Shown here in pieces: positions 1-8,056 of a stretch of DNA of 34,790 bases (positions are counted from its first letter, which is position 1; the number at the start of each line of letters is the position of its first letter). The notes under the pieces were generated by a model. That model saw only the letters and a program-made list of their open reading frames with translations, searched no databases and was not told the origin of the DNA. A program made the translations under genes and the position numbers. The stretch covers positions 1 through 34,790 of the forward strand of contig JBQTHM010000036.1 of NCBI GenBank assembly GCA_052389895.1, in the 5' to 3' direction. This DNA comes from CAVVXX01 sp052389895 (GTDB lineage Bacteria > Pseudomonadota > Alphaproteobacteria > Micropepsales > Micropepsaceae).

Positions 1-427
1 TAGCGAAGGCGGGAGCGCACTGAGGGGGCTTTGCATCCAAATGCCCGCCCGGCGGCAAATAGGGGGGAAGAGGGTTCGCCGCCCGCGAAATAGGGAGCAC
101 GCGCATGGAACACGATGGGTCTGGGGATCGCGTACGGAAAACACATACACGCGCGGAGATCATTTTTGCGAGAATTGAAACGCAAGACAGACTCCGGGCG
201 CCCACTGGAATCGCATTTTTCATCGTAGGCGTGTGGCGCCGCTTGTCATGTTTCTTTCGGTTGATGCTTGCTTCATCGCAATCGTGTGCCGTCGCTGGTC
301 ATACTGCTTTCAAGAGCAAATGTTCGTGCTAGCGCGGTTCATGGACTCCCCTCACAGGGGGCTTGAAATCACGCAAAAATATTTTCCGAACGGGTCTTTG
401 CGCGAATCGAGCGCGCAGAAAAACCGA

Positions 428-455
428 GGGCAGGGCCGGGCTCCCGGCCCCGCCC
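428..455. repeat. Strong G+C hairpin
   Basis: GGGC-A-GGGCCGGG (428-440) pairs with CCCGGCCC-C-GCCC (443-455), giving a 12-pair stem with one internal mismatch and a two-base loop. No T-tract follows, so it is not a classical intrinsic terminator. It could end transcription from a gene left of the window or be part of an untranslated RNA. Confidence 0.55.
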
Positions 456-521
456 TTCGTTCCGGGCGCGTTTCGCTGGATATAAGAGATTTGGTGTGAG
501 CAGCGCCGCGCTGCAAGGGGG

Positions 522-545
522 GCGCCGAAATTTATTTTTCGGCGC
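522..545. repeat. 9-bp hairpin upstream of cfa
   Basis: GCGCCGAAA (522-530) pairs perfectly with TTTCGGCGC (537-545) around a 6-base AT-rich loop. It lies about 110 bases before the cfa start. It could be a terminator or a leader structure; no long T-run follows on either strand. Confidence 0.5.
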
Positions 546-656
546 AAACGCAGGGTTCTTGAGGCCGCCTACGGGGCAACCCCACCTTTTGGCCCCGGCC
601 CCCGCACGTTAGTCTTTCGGCTTCGGAGCGGGGTGTGCGCAGGCAGGAGAACACGC

Positions 657-1901
657 ATGCTTCGGACGCTGCTAAGGCGACTGGTGAAATCCGGCACCCT
701 GAAGGTCGTTTGGCCGGACGGACATTTTGAGACTTTCGGCAGCGGCGCGCCTTCGGCCGCTATCCGCCTGCACGGCCGTTTCACGCCGTTCCGGTTGGGA
801 CTCAAGCCCGATCTGGCCTTCGGCGAGGCCTATATGAACGGGCGCCTGACGGTGGAGGAGGGAGATATCGGCACCGTTTTCGAGGTGCTGATGTCGGGCA
901 TCCGCAATTACCGGGCGCCGATCTTCGTGCTGGCCGCGCGCACGCTGCGTTTCGCCCGCCGGCGCCTGTCGCAGTTCAATCCCCGCGGCCGCGCGCGGCG
1001 CAATGCCCGGCATCATTACGATCTTTCGGGCGAGCTCTATTCGCTGTTTCTCGATTCCGACCGGCAATATTCCTGCGCCTATTTCCGCGAAGGCGGCGAG
1101 AACATCGAGCTCGCGCAGATCGCCAAGAAGCGCCACATCGCGGCAAAGCTTCACCTTAACCGGCCGGGGTTGAAGGTGCTCGATATCGGTTCGGGCTGGG
1201 GCGGGCTGGCGCTCGACCTCGCCCGCGATGCGAAGGCGGACGTGTTGGGGATAACCCTTTCGCAGGAGCAGCTCGCATTCGCGCGCGAGCGCACGCGCAA
1301 TGCGGGGCTTGCCAATTGCTGCCGCTTCGAGCTCGAAGATTACCGCCGCGTGCGCGGCGAATTCGACCGCATCGTCTCGGTCGGCATGTTCGAGCATGTG
1401 GGGTTGAGCCACTTCCGCGCCTTTTTCCGCGCCGTGCACGACGCGCTGGCGCCCGGCGGGGTGGCGCTGCTTCACACCATCGGGCGCACGGATGGGCCAG
1501 GAGTCACAAACCCCTGGATCAACAAGTATATATTTCCGGGCGGATACTCGCCTGCGTTGAGCGAGATGGTGCCGGTTATCGAAAAGTGCGGGTTGATTAT
1601 TGCCGATGTGGAAGTGCTGCGCCTGCACTATGCCGAGACATTGAAACAGTGGCGGGACCGTTTCCGGCGCAACTGGGCGAAGGCGGCGGCGCTGTACGAC
1701 GAGCGCTTTTGCCGCATGTGGGATTTCTATCTTGCGGGTGCGGAGACAAGCTTCCGCAAATGGAACGTGGCGGTGTTCCAGATTCAGCTGGTGAAATCGC
1801 TCGACGCGCTTCCCATTACCCGCGATTACATGTTCGAAGCCGAGCGCGGAATGCGCTTTTCCGGAATCGAGCCGCAAAAGCGCGGCATCGAAGCTGCATA
1901 A
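657..1901 (+). CDS. cfa: Cyclopropane-fatty-acyl-phospholipid synthase family
   Basis: SAM-dependent methyltransferase of 414 residues that transfers a methylene group to the cis double bond of acyl chains already in membrane phospholipids. Visible family marks are RRNARHHYDLS (116-124), QYSC (137-140) with C140 matching the active-site Cys of E. coli Cfa, the SAM-binding VLDIGSGWGG (174-183), E246 in GMFEHVG and H273 in LLHTIG. Length is close to the 380-430 usual for the family. The frame is also open from a GTG at 633, but AGGAG at 645-649 sits seven bases before the ATG at 657, which therefore decides the start. It is followed on the same strand by dnaB after a short gap. A related fatty-acid methylase with another product cannot be excluded. 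Confidence 0.93.
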   Translation: MLRTLLRRLVKSGTLKVVWPDGHFETFGSGAPSAAIRLHGRFTPFRLGLKPDLAFGEAYMNGRLTVEEGDIGTVFEVLMSGIRNYRAPIFVLAARTLRFARRRLSQFNPRGRARRNARHHYDLSGELYSLFLDSDRQYSCAYFREGGENIELAQIAKKRHIAAKLHLNRPGLKVLDIGSGWGGLALDLARDAKADVLGITLSQEQLAFARERTRNAGLANCCRFELEDYRRVRGEFDRIVSVGMFEHVGLSHFRAFFRAVHDALAPGGVALLHTIGRTDGPGVTNPWINKYIFPGGYSPALSEMVPVIEKCGLIIADVEVLRLHYAETLKQWRDRFRRNWAKAAALYDERFCRMWDFYLAGAETSFRKWNVAVFQIQLVKSLDALPITRDYMFEAERGMRFSGIEPQKRGIEAA

Positions 1902-2040
1902 GTCAAGCGCTGGCGAAAAGTTTTCGGTGATATCCTATTCCTGTGGGTAGTGATTCGCGCGGCTTGCGGTGCTCTGCGCGGCTCTTGATGATCGCCGCCT
2001 TGCCCACATGCTGACCGCACAAAGAAAACCAGAGCCGGCC

Positions 2041-3498
2041 ATGGACCAGCAGGCGCCCCGCCAGCTTCCCTACGACGTTGACATTGAGCAGGCGCTGCTG
2101 GGCTCGATCCTGGTGGACAATTATTCGCTCGAGCGCGTGTCGGCGACGCTCAAGCCGGATCATTTCTACGATCCCCTGCACCAGCGCCTGTACGAGGCGG
2201 TGGAGAAGATGTGGGCCAAGGGCCAGATCGTGACGCCGCTGACGCTGAAGGCGGCGGTGGAGGGCGACCCGGGCCTGGCCGAAGTGGGGGGGCAGGCGTA
2301 CCTCATCAGCCTCGCGCGCGCCGCGCCCGCGCTGCCCAACGTGCTGGAATACGCCCGCATCCTGCGCGATCTCGCCATGCGGCGCGAACTTATCCACATC
2401 GGCGAAGACATCGTAAACACGGCCTTCGAGGCGCCGATCGAAATGCCGCCGCAGGCGCAGATCGAGCAGGCGGAAAAGGCGCTGTACCAGGTCGCCGAAA
2501 AAGGACGCTTCGGCGAAGGGCCGCTCGGCTTCGACGACGCCTTGTCGCGCGCCGTGCAGCTGGCCGAAGGCGCGCTCGCGCGCGGCGGGGCGCTGTCCGG
2601 CGTGCCGACCGGATTCAGCGACCTCGACAGCCTGCTCGGCGGACTGAACCCGTCGGACCTCATTATCGTGGCGGGCCGCCCCGGCATGGGCAAAACCGCG
2701 CTCGCCACCAACATGGCGTTCTACGCCTCGCGCCTGCACGCGAAAGACCGCGCGGACGGCGCCAGCCCCGCGCGCGGCGCGCCCGTGCTGATGTTCAGCC
2801 TGGAAATGGCGGCGTCGCAGCTGTCGGCGCGCATATTGTCGGAACAGACCGAGATCGAAATGCGCAAGATCCGCACCGGGCGCTTCACCGATCCGGAATG
2901 GAACCGCTTCGTGCAGACGGCGCAGGTGCTGGGCGATCTGCCGCTTTACATCGACGACACTGGCGGCATTTCGATCGCGCAAATTGCCGCACGCGCCCGG
3001 CGCATGAAGCGGGAAAAGCACATCGGGATGATCGTCATCGACTATCTGCAGCTGGTCGAGCCCACCAACCGCCGCTACGACAGCCGCGTGCAGGAGGTCT
3101 CCGAAATCACCAAGGGGCTGAAGACGCTGGCAAAGGAGCTGGAAATTCCCGTGGTTGCGCTGTCGCAGCTTTCGCGGGGGGTGGATTCCCGCGAGGACAA
3201 GCGCCCGGTGCTGTCGGATCTGCGCGAGTCCGGCACCATAGAACAGGACGCCGACGTGGTGATGTTTGTCTTCCGCGAGGAGTATTACCTGAAATCGCGC
3301 GAGCCGGACGCGAACGAAGAAGCCGTCGAATACGGCAAGTGGCAGGCCAAGATGGAGCGCGTGCACAACCGCGCCGAGATCATGGTGGAAAAGCACCGCC
3401 ACGGGCCCACCAACAAGATCGAGCTGTTTTTCGACGAGCGCTTCACGCGCTTCTCCAATCTGGCCGAACCCGAGGACGTGAAGCAGATACCGTATTAG
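2041..3498 (+). CDS. dnaB: Replicative DNA helicase DnaB
   Basis: Hexameric 5'-3' helicase that unwinds the chromosome ahead of the replisome and recruits primase. The N-terminal DnaB domain begins at DIEQALLGSILVDN (14-27). The RecA-like C-terminal domain follows GVPTGFSDLD (187-196), with Walker A GRPGMGKT (212-219), Walker B IVIDYLQL (331-338) and the ALSQLSRGVDSREDKRP and SDLRESGTIEQDAD motifs typical of DnaB. The ATG at 2041 gives 485 residues and the usual N-terminus. Earlier in-frame starts at 1969 (GTG) and 2008 (ATG) would add residues without DnaB character. No clear Shine-Dalgarno precedes 2041. There is no intein and no rplI next door, although rplI often precedes dnaB in this class. 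Confidence 0.97.
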   Translation: MDQQAPRQLPYDVDIEQALLGSILVDNYSLERVSATLKPDHFYDPLHQRLYEAVEKMWAKGQIVTPLTLKAAVEGDPGLAEVGGQAYLISLARAAPALPNVLEYARILRDLAMRRELIHIGEDIVNTAFEAPIEMPPQAQIEQAEKALYQVAEKGRFGEGPLGFDDALSRAVQLAEGALARGGALSGVPTGFSDLDSLLGGLNPSDLIIVAGRPGMGKTALATNMAFYASRLHAKDRADGASPARGAPVLMFSLEMAASQLSARILSEQTEIEMRKIRTGRFTDPEWNRFVQTAQVLGDLPLYIDDTGGISIAQIAARARRMKREKHIGMIVIDYLQLVEPTNRRYDSRVQEVSEITKGLKTLAKELEIPVVALSQLSRGVDSREDKRPVLSDLRESGTIEQDADVVMFVFREEYYLKSREPDANEEAVEYGKWQAKMERVHNRAEIMVEKHRHGPTNKIELFFDERFTRFSNLAEPEDVKQIPY

Positions 3499-3508
3499 AT
3501 AAGAGCAG

Positions 3509-3635
3509 CCCCCTCCGGCGCTTCGCGCCACCCCGCACCACGTGCCGGGCAGGCTCTCCCCCACCGGGGGTGGATGATCGGGACACATGCTCCCCCGCTG
3601 GGGGAGCTGTCGGTGCAGCCGACTGAGGGGGCCGG
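3509..3635. repeat. Intergenic G+C-rich repeat, copy A
   Basis: The dnaB-alr spacer is filled by a C-rich/G-rich repeat. Its left core at 3509-3532 (CCCCCTCCGGCGCTTCGCGC then CACC) matches 11879-11902 at 22 of 24 positions. The right part reads GGGGGAGCTGTCGGTGCAGC then CGACTGAGGGGGC, inversely related to the left edge, and CCCCCACCGGGGG forms a hairpin inside. I recall this as the type of palindromic intergenic repeat dispersed in alphaproteobacterial genomes. It may form a long imperfect stem in RNA. Confidence 0.7.
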
Positions 3636-3683
3636 ATTGTTGCCGGTTTGACTGCACACTGGCCGTAGCGTTTTCTCCCCGCC

Positions 3684-4784
3684 ATGGCTCAATCCGAAAG
3701 TGACATCGCCCGGCTGACGGTGCGGCTGGGAGCGGTGAGGAACAATTATCTCGCAATTGCCGCGCAGGTAGGCGCAGTCAAGGTCGCGCCCGTAGTGAAG
3801 GCGGACGGCTACGGCACCGGCATGGTCCCCGTCTCGCGCGCACTGGCCGAAACCGGGGCCGACACGTTCTTCGTCGCGCGGGTCCAGGAAGGCGTGGAGT
3901 TGCGCCAGGCGCTGCCGCAGGCGCGCATCTATGTGCTCGACGGCGTCACGGAAGAAACCGTGCCGGTTTTGCGCGCCCATGCGCTCACGCCCGTGCTCAA
4001 CCGGCTGGAAGAAGTGGCGGCGTGGTCGGCTGCCGCACGCGACGGACGCACGTCACTCGACGCCGCCATCCAGATTGACACCGGCATGAGCCGCTCTGGC
4101 CTTTCGCGCGCCGATACGGACACGCTCGGGGCGGAAGCAACAAATCGTCTGCGCGGGGTCAATCTGGCGCTGATCCTCAGTCATCTGTCCTGTTCCGACG
4201 ATGCGGAACACCCGATGAACCGCACCCAGCTCGAGCGTTTCCGCGCCGCGCTGGCGAAACTGCCGCCGGCGCCTGCCAGCCTGTCGGCATCTGCCGGCGT
4301 CGGCCTTGGCCGCGAATATGATTTCGACATGGTGCGCCCCGGCCTTGCGCTTTACGGCGGCAATCCCCAACCCAAATCGCCCAACCCTTACCGTGTCGTT
4401 GCGCGGCTTTCTGCGCCGGTGTTGCAGGTGCGCCGCGTTGACTTGGGTGATAGCGTTGGATACGGAGCGACGTTCACGGCGGGGCGGCCCTTGAAACTGG
4501 TCACGGTTGCGCTGGGTTACGCGGACGGGCTTGCGCGAACGAGCGGCGGGCGCGGCCGCGCAGCGCTTGCGGGCGTGCGCGTTCCCTTTGCCGGCCGCAT
4601 TTCCATGGATCTCTGCGTGCTCGATGCCAGCGCCGTTCCCGACAGCGCCTGCCGCGCCGGCGCCGAGGTGGAATTTTTTGGCGACACGGTGACGCTGGAA
4701 GAGGCGGCAGAAGCCGCCGGCACGGTGAATTATGAGACGCTTACGCGCGTTAGCGCGCGCGTCCCCCGCGCGTACGTGGAATAG
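3684..4784 (+). CDS. alr: Alanine racemase
   Basis: PLP enzyme interconverting L- and D-alanine to supply D-Ala for peptidoglycan. The PLP lysine is K39 in PVVKADGYGTG (36-46). The catalytic-tyrosine region appears as SVGYGATFT, followed by VALGYADGLAR and GRISMDL, all characteristic of Alr. The 366-residue length is standard. The ATG at 3684 is the only start that keeps the usual N-terminus; no strong ribosome site is visible. The K39 loop reads ADGYGTG where many homologues have ADAYGHG, a mild variation. The gene follows dnaB after a repeat-filled spacer and is nearly contiguous with the MlaE/MlaF pair (8-base gap). Confidence 0.95.
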   Translation: MAQSESDIARLTVRLGAVRNNYLAIAAQVGAVKVAPVVKADGYGTGMVPVSRALAETGADTFFVARVQEGVELRQALPQARIYVLDGVTEETVPVLRAHALTPVLNRLEEVAAWSAAARDGRTSLDAAIQIDTGMSRSGLSRADTDTLGAEATNRLRGVNLALILSHLSCSDDAEHPMNRTQLERFRAALAKLPPAPASLSASAGVGLGREYDFDMVRPGLALYGGNPQPKSPNPYRVVARLSAPVLQVRRVDLGDSVGYGATFTAGRPLKLVTVALGYADGLARTSGGRGRAALAGVRVPFAGRISMDLCVLDASAVPDSACRAGAEVEFFGDTVTLEEAAEAAGTVNYETLTRVSARVPRAYVE

Positions 4785-4792
4785 GGGCTGCG

Positions 4793-5578
4793 ATGCAGAA
4801 GAGCCTGAACATTTTTGCGGCGACGGGGCGCGTGGTCCTGAACTTCATGGCCGAAGCGGGGCGGCTCGGCATTTTCATGGCCGATGCCGTTTCATGCGTA
4901 TTCCGCCCGCCGGTGTACGGCTATCTCACGCTGCAGCAGATGCAACGGATCGGGTATTTCTCGCTGCCCGTTGTCGGCCTTACCGCGTTTTTCACCGGCG
5001 GCGTGATGGCCCTGCAGATATTCCTGGGCGCAAGCCGCTATGGGGCGGAACAGTTCGTGCCCCAGGTGGTGGCAATCGGTATTACCCGCGAGCTCGGGCC
5101 GGTAATCGCCGGGTTGATGGTGGCGGGGCGCGTGGCTTCGGCCATCGCAGCCGAGATCGGAACCATGCGGGTGACCGAGCAGATCGACGCGCTCACTACG
5201 CTCTCGACCAACCCGATCAAATACCTGGTGGTGCCGCGGCTTATCGCGGCAGTCCTCACCATGCCGCTGCTGGTCGCCATCGCCGATTCCATCGGCATTT
5301 TCGGCGGCTACGTGCTGGGCACGCAGGCGCTCGGCTTCAACGGCGCGATTTATCTGAAGAACACAATTGATTTTCTGGAATGGGACGACGTGACTTCCGG
5401 CCTATGGAAGGCGGCCGCCTTCGGATTCATCATCGCCATCCTCGGCTGTTACAACGGCTTCTATTCGCGGGGCGGGGCGCAAGGCGTGGGTGCGGCCACG
5501 ACGAACGCGGTCGTGTCGTCGTCCATCACCATCCTTGCCGCCAATTACGTTCTCACCAAGCTCTTCTTCGCGGACTGA
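4793..5578 (+). CDS. mlaE: MlaE-family ABC transporter permease
   Basis: Inner-membrane permease of the MlaE family, which moves phospholipids (or sterols and other lipids) between inner membrane and periplasm with an MlaF-type ATPase. The 261 residues contain about five hydrophobic segments and the signature ITRELGPVIAGLMVAGRVAS then AIAAEIGTMRVTEQIDAL, strongly diagnostic of the family. Stop and the next start are separated by two bases, indicating co-translation with the ATPase. In E. coli mlaFEDCB the next gene encodes the MCE protein MlaD; none follows here. I recall this lone permease/ATPase pair next to alr in other alphaproteobacteria, so the MCE partner is probably elsewhere in the genome. 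Confidence 0.9.
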   Translation: MQKSLNIFAATGRVVLNFMAEAGRLGIFMADAVSCVFRPPVYGYLTLQQMQRIGYFSLPVVGLTAFFTGGVMALQIFLGASRYGAEQFVPQVVAIGITRELGPVIAGLMVAGRVASAIAAEIGTMRVTEQIDALTTLSTNPIKYLVVPRLIAAVLTMPLLVAIADSIGIFGGYVLGTQALGFNGAIYLKNTIDFLEWDDVTSGLWKAAAFGFIIAILGCYNGFYSRGGAQGVGAATTNAVVSSSITILAANYVLTKLFFAD

Positions 5579-5580
5579 CG

Positions 5581-6354
5581 ATGGCTTCCGTTCCGAAGAT
5601 CGAACTGCGCGGGGTGAAAAAGCGTTTCGGGCCCAAGGTCGTGCTCGACGGAATCGATCTTACCCTCGAGCAGGGCGAGTCGCTGGTGGTGATCGGGGGT
5701 TCGGGCAGCGGCAAGTCCGTCATGATCAAATCCGTGCTGGGCATTTTGCGCCCCGATGCCGGCCGCGTTCTGGTGGACGGGCGCGATGTGACGAAGCTGC
5801 GCGGATCGGCGCACGAAAAGGTCTTGCGCAAATTCGGCATGCTGTTCCAGGGGAGCGCGCTGTTCGACAGCCTGCCTGTGTGGGAGAATGTGGCGTTCGG
5901 GCTCATTCAGGGCCACGGCCTGAAGCGCAAGAAGGCACACGACATCGCCATCGAAAAACTGGCAAAGGTCGGGCTGACCGAAGATGTAGCAGACCTCTCG
6001 CCGGCCGAGCTTTCCGGCGGCATGCAGAAGCGCGTAGGGCTTGCGCGCGCAATTGCGGCCAACCCCGAGATCATTTTCTTCGACGAGCCCACGACCGGCC
6101 TCGACCCCATCATGGCGGACATCATCAATGATCTGATCGTGGACACGGTACACGATCTGGGCGTAACCACGCTTTCCATCACGCACGACATGACGAGCGC
6201 GCGCAAAATCGCCAACCGCATCGCCATGATCTACAAGGGCAAGATCATCTGGCACGGGCCCACCGGGCAGATCGACCAAAGCGGCAACGAGTTCGTGGAG
6301 CAGTTCATCCATGGCCGCGCCGAGGGCCCGATCAAGATGGAAGTGCGGGGGTAG
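5581..6354 (+). CDS. mlaF: MlaF-family ABC transporter ATPase
   Basis: ATPase subunit pairing with the preceding permease to power lipid transport. From the ATG at 5581 it has 257 residues with Walker A GGSGSGKS (39-46), Q-loop MLFQGSALFDSLPVWENVAF (MlaF-like), signature LSGGMQKRVGLARAI (144-158), Walker B IIFFDEPTTGLDP (164-176) and the H-loop SITHDM. The frame is open further upstream (from about 5380), but that part overlaps mlaE and has no ABC homology, so 5581 is the start. The C-terminal HGRAEGP tail resembles MlaF proteins. About 68 bases separate it from the acyltransferase gene. Confidence 0.93.
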   Translation: MASVPKIELRGVKKRFGPKVVLDGIDLTLEQGESLVVIGGSGSGKSVMIKSVLGILRPDAGRVLVDGRDVTKLRGSAHEKVLRKFGMLFQGSALFDSLPVWENVAFGLIQGHGLKRKKAHDIAIEKLAKVGLTEDVADLSPAELSGGMQKRVGLARAIAANPEIIFFDEPTTGLDPIMADIINDLIVDTVHDLGVTTLSITHDMTSARKIANRIAMIYKGKIIWHGPTGQIDQSGNEFVEQFIHGRAEGPIKMEVRG

Positions 6355-6422
6355 GCGGGCAGCCGCTCGCAGCGGCAATAATTCTGCTTCAAGTTGCTCG
6401 GCGAAACTGCAATTCTGGCGGC

Positions 6423-7304
6423 ATGACCGACGAGAACCTTGACAAGTTCTCCTATGCCGCGCCGGGCGATGCGCGCCTCAAGCGGCTCGTCATCCGCTTT
6501 ATCGAGAAAACCACCGGCCAGCCCTATTTGAAATGGCTGTACGAAGACAACCGCGCCAATCCGGTGCCGGGCGAATCCTTCTGGGCGGCCGCCGTGCGCA
6601 GGCTGGAGCTGAAAATCGTCTGCAACGAAGAAGCGCTCGGACAATGGCCGCGGCAAGGCCCCCTCGTCATCGTCGCCAATCATCCCTTCGGCGTGCTCGA
6701 CGGAACCGTCATCAGCCATCTGACCGTGAAGGTGCGCCCCGATTTCCGCATCCTCACCAACAATCTGCTCAACCGGGCGGACGAAATCCGCGAACATCTC
6801 ATCCCCATCGATTTCGACGAGACGCGCGCGGCTCTGGAAACAAACTTGAAATCGCGCGCGGCGGCGCGAGCGCATCTGGAACGCGGCGGCTGCCTGATCA
6901 TTTTTCCGGCGGGCGGCGTGTCCACTGCGCGCCGGCCCTGGAGCCGCGAGGCCGTCGATGCGGAATGGAAGACCTTCGCGGGCAAGCTGATCCAGCAGGG
7001 CCGCGCGCCGGTGGTTCCGGTCTTTTTCGCCGGGCAAAACAGCAGGCTGTTCCAGCTGGCAAGCCATGTCAGCCTGACCCTGCGTCTCTCGCTCCTGTTC
7101 AAGGAAGTGCGCGACCGCATCGGCAGCGAAGTGCATCTGCGCATTGGCGACCTCGTTCCGCACGAAAGGCTGTCGCATATGAGCCGCGCTGAGCTGATGG
7201 AGCATCTGCGCAAGCTCACCTACTCGCTCGGGCGGGGCATGCCGCGCGCCACGGCCCGCGCAAAGCGCCGGAAGCGCGCGCCGCGCCTGCGCCCCGCCAC
7301 ATGA
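6423..7304 (+). CDS. Lysophospholipid acyltransferase family protein
   Basis: Probable membrane-associated acyltransferase of the PlsC/hemolysin-like LPLAT superfamily, transferring an acyl chain to a lipid acceptor. The motif NHPFGVLDG (86-94) is the His/Asp catalytic motif in the spaced form seen in OlsA/hemolysin-type members, and IIFPAGGVSTARRPW supplies the acceptor-binding FPxGG block. Length is 293 residues. The C-terminus is Arg/Lys-rich. Its stop overlaps the lutA start (ATGA), so it is translationally coupled to lactate oxidation genes. The lipid acceptor cannot be read from sequence; an ornithine-lipid or lyso-PA role are both possible. Confidence 0.85.
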   Translation: MTDENLDKFSYAAPGDARLKRLVIRFIEKTTGQPYLKWLYEDNRANPVPGESFWAAAVRRLELKIVCNEEALGQWPRQGPLVIVANHPFGVLDGTVISHLTVKVRPDFRILTNNLLNRADEIREHLIPIDFDETRAALETNLKSRAAARAHLERGGCLIIFPAGGVSTARRPWSREAVDAEWKTFAGKLIQQGRAPVVPVFFAGQNSRLFQLASHVSLTLRLSLLFKEVRDRIGSEVHLRIGDLVPHERLSHMSRAELMEHLRKLTYSLGRGMPRATARAKRRKRAPRLRPAT

Positions 7305-8056
7305 CGCAAAGGCCGAAGGTCGCGCTGTTCGTAACCTGCCTTGCGGATTTTTTCCGCCCGCAGGTGGGTTTTGCCGCCGCCAAGTTGCTGGAACAGGCGG
7401 GCTGCGATGTGGCCGTTCCCGTGCAAAGCTGCTGCGGCCAGCCTGCCTACAATGGCGGCGACGCGAAGGACGCGGCGGCAATCGCCAAAACGGTGATTGG
7501 CATATTCGCGCCGTTCGATTTCGTCGTGGCCCCGTCGGCGTCCTGCGCCGGCATGATCCGCAATCACTATCCGCTAATCTTCGCGAAGGACGAAGCCTGG
7601 GGGCCGCGCGCACGCGCGCTGGCCGAAAAGACGCACGAGCTGTTTTCGTTTCTTGTGAATTTGCGCGGCATGAAATCGGTTGATGCCGAGTTCGCCGGCG
7701 AGGCCGTGTATCAGGACTCGTGTTCCAGCTTGCGCGAAATGAAGGTGACGGCCGAACCGCGGGCGCTTCTCGGCACTGTTCACGGGCTCACCCTGAAGGA
7801 ACTGCATGACAAGGAAACTTGTTGCGGGTTCGGGGGGCTTTTCGCGCTCAAATATCCGGAAATTTCGGCGCGCCTGGCAGACGACAAGATTGCGGACGCG
7901 GCGGCGCAGGGCGCGAAAATCATCGTGGGAGGCGACCTCGGCTGCCTGTTGCATCTGGCGGGAAGGCTGGCGCGCGAAGGAAAACCCGTGCGCGTGCGCC
8001 ATGCGGCCGAAATCTGTGCCGGAATCAATACCCCTGCCGTCGGCGAGGGCCCGTGA
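7301..8056 (+). CDS. lutA: L-lactate oxidation iron-sulfur protein LutA
   Basis: LutA/YkgE-type subunit of the LutABC L-lactate dehydrogenase, which oxidises L-lactate to pyruvate. The 251 residues contain two cysteine-rich CCG domains with CCGQP (44-48) and CCGFGG (174-179), plus C82 and C141 in the usual intermediate positions (SCAG and DSCSS). Start codon ATG at 7301 overlaps the acyltransferase stop by four bases, and its own stop overlaps the GTG of lutB by four bases. The whole set is therefore tightly coupled. CCG domains also occur in GlcF and HdrB, but the LutB/LutC neighbours settle the assignment. Confidence 0.93.
   Translation: MTQRPKVALFVTCLADFFRPQVGFAAAKLLEQAGCDVAVPVQSCCGQPAYNGGDAKDAAAIAKTVIGIFAPFDFVVAPSASCAGMIRNHYPLIFAKDEAWGPRARALAEKTHELFSFLVNLRGMKSVDAEFAGEAVYQDSCSSLREMKVTAEPRALLGTVHGLTLKELHDKETCCGFGGLFALKYPEISARLADDKIADAAAQGAKIIVGGDLGCLLHLAGRLAREGKPVRVRHAAEICAGINTPAVGEGP

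Larger units (their letters stand above)
1..656. other. Gene-free leader region with hairpins
   Basis: I see no convincing gene in this stretch. Short open frames exist, for example a 75-codon frame at 105-332 with a GGGAG upstream, but their translations look random and match no family I know. The region contains two strong hairpins (428-455 and 522-545, listed separately). It also begins with a GCGCACTGAGGGGGC string at about positions 16-30, which resembles the end of the intergenic repeat near 3509-3635. The cfa promoter should lie near its 3' end, but I cannot place it with confidence. A structured RNA is possible; I do not recognise one. Confidence 0.5.

Noticed and set aside
105..332. 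Possible 75-residue gene with GGGAG upstream
   Set aside because: Translation has no protein-like pattern or homology I can see, and no overlap with an operon; not enough support.
672..1877. Long minus-strand frame opposite cfa
   Set aside because: Antisense shadow; the plus strand has full Cfa motifs.
1903..3756. Long open frame on the minus strand across dnaB
   Set aside because: It is the antisense shadow of dnaB in G+C-rich DNA; the translation is Arg/His/Leu-rich without family motifs.
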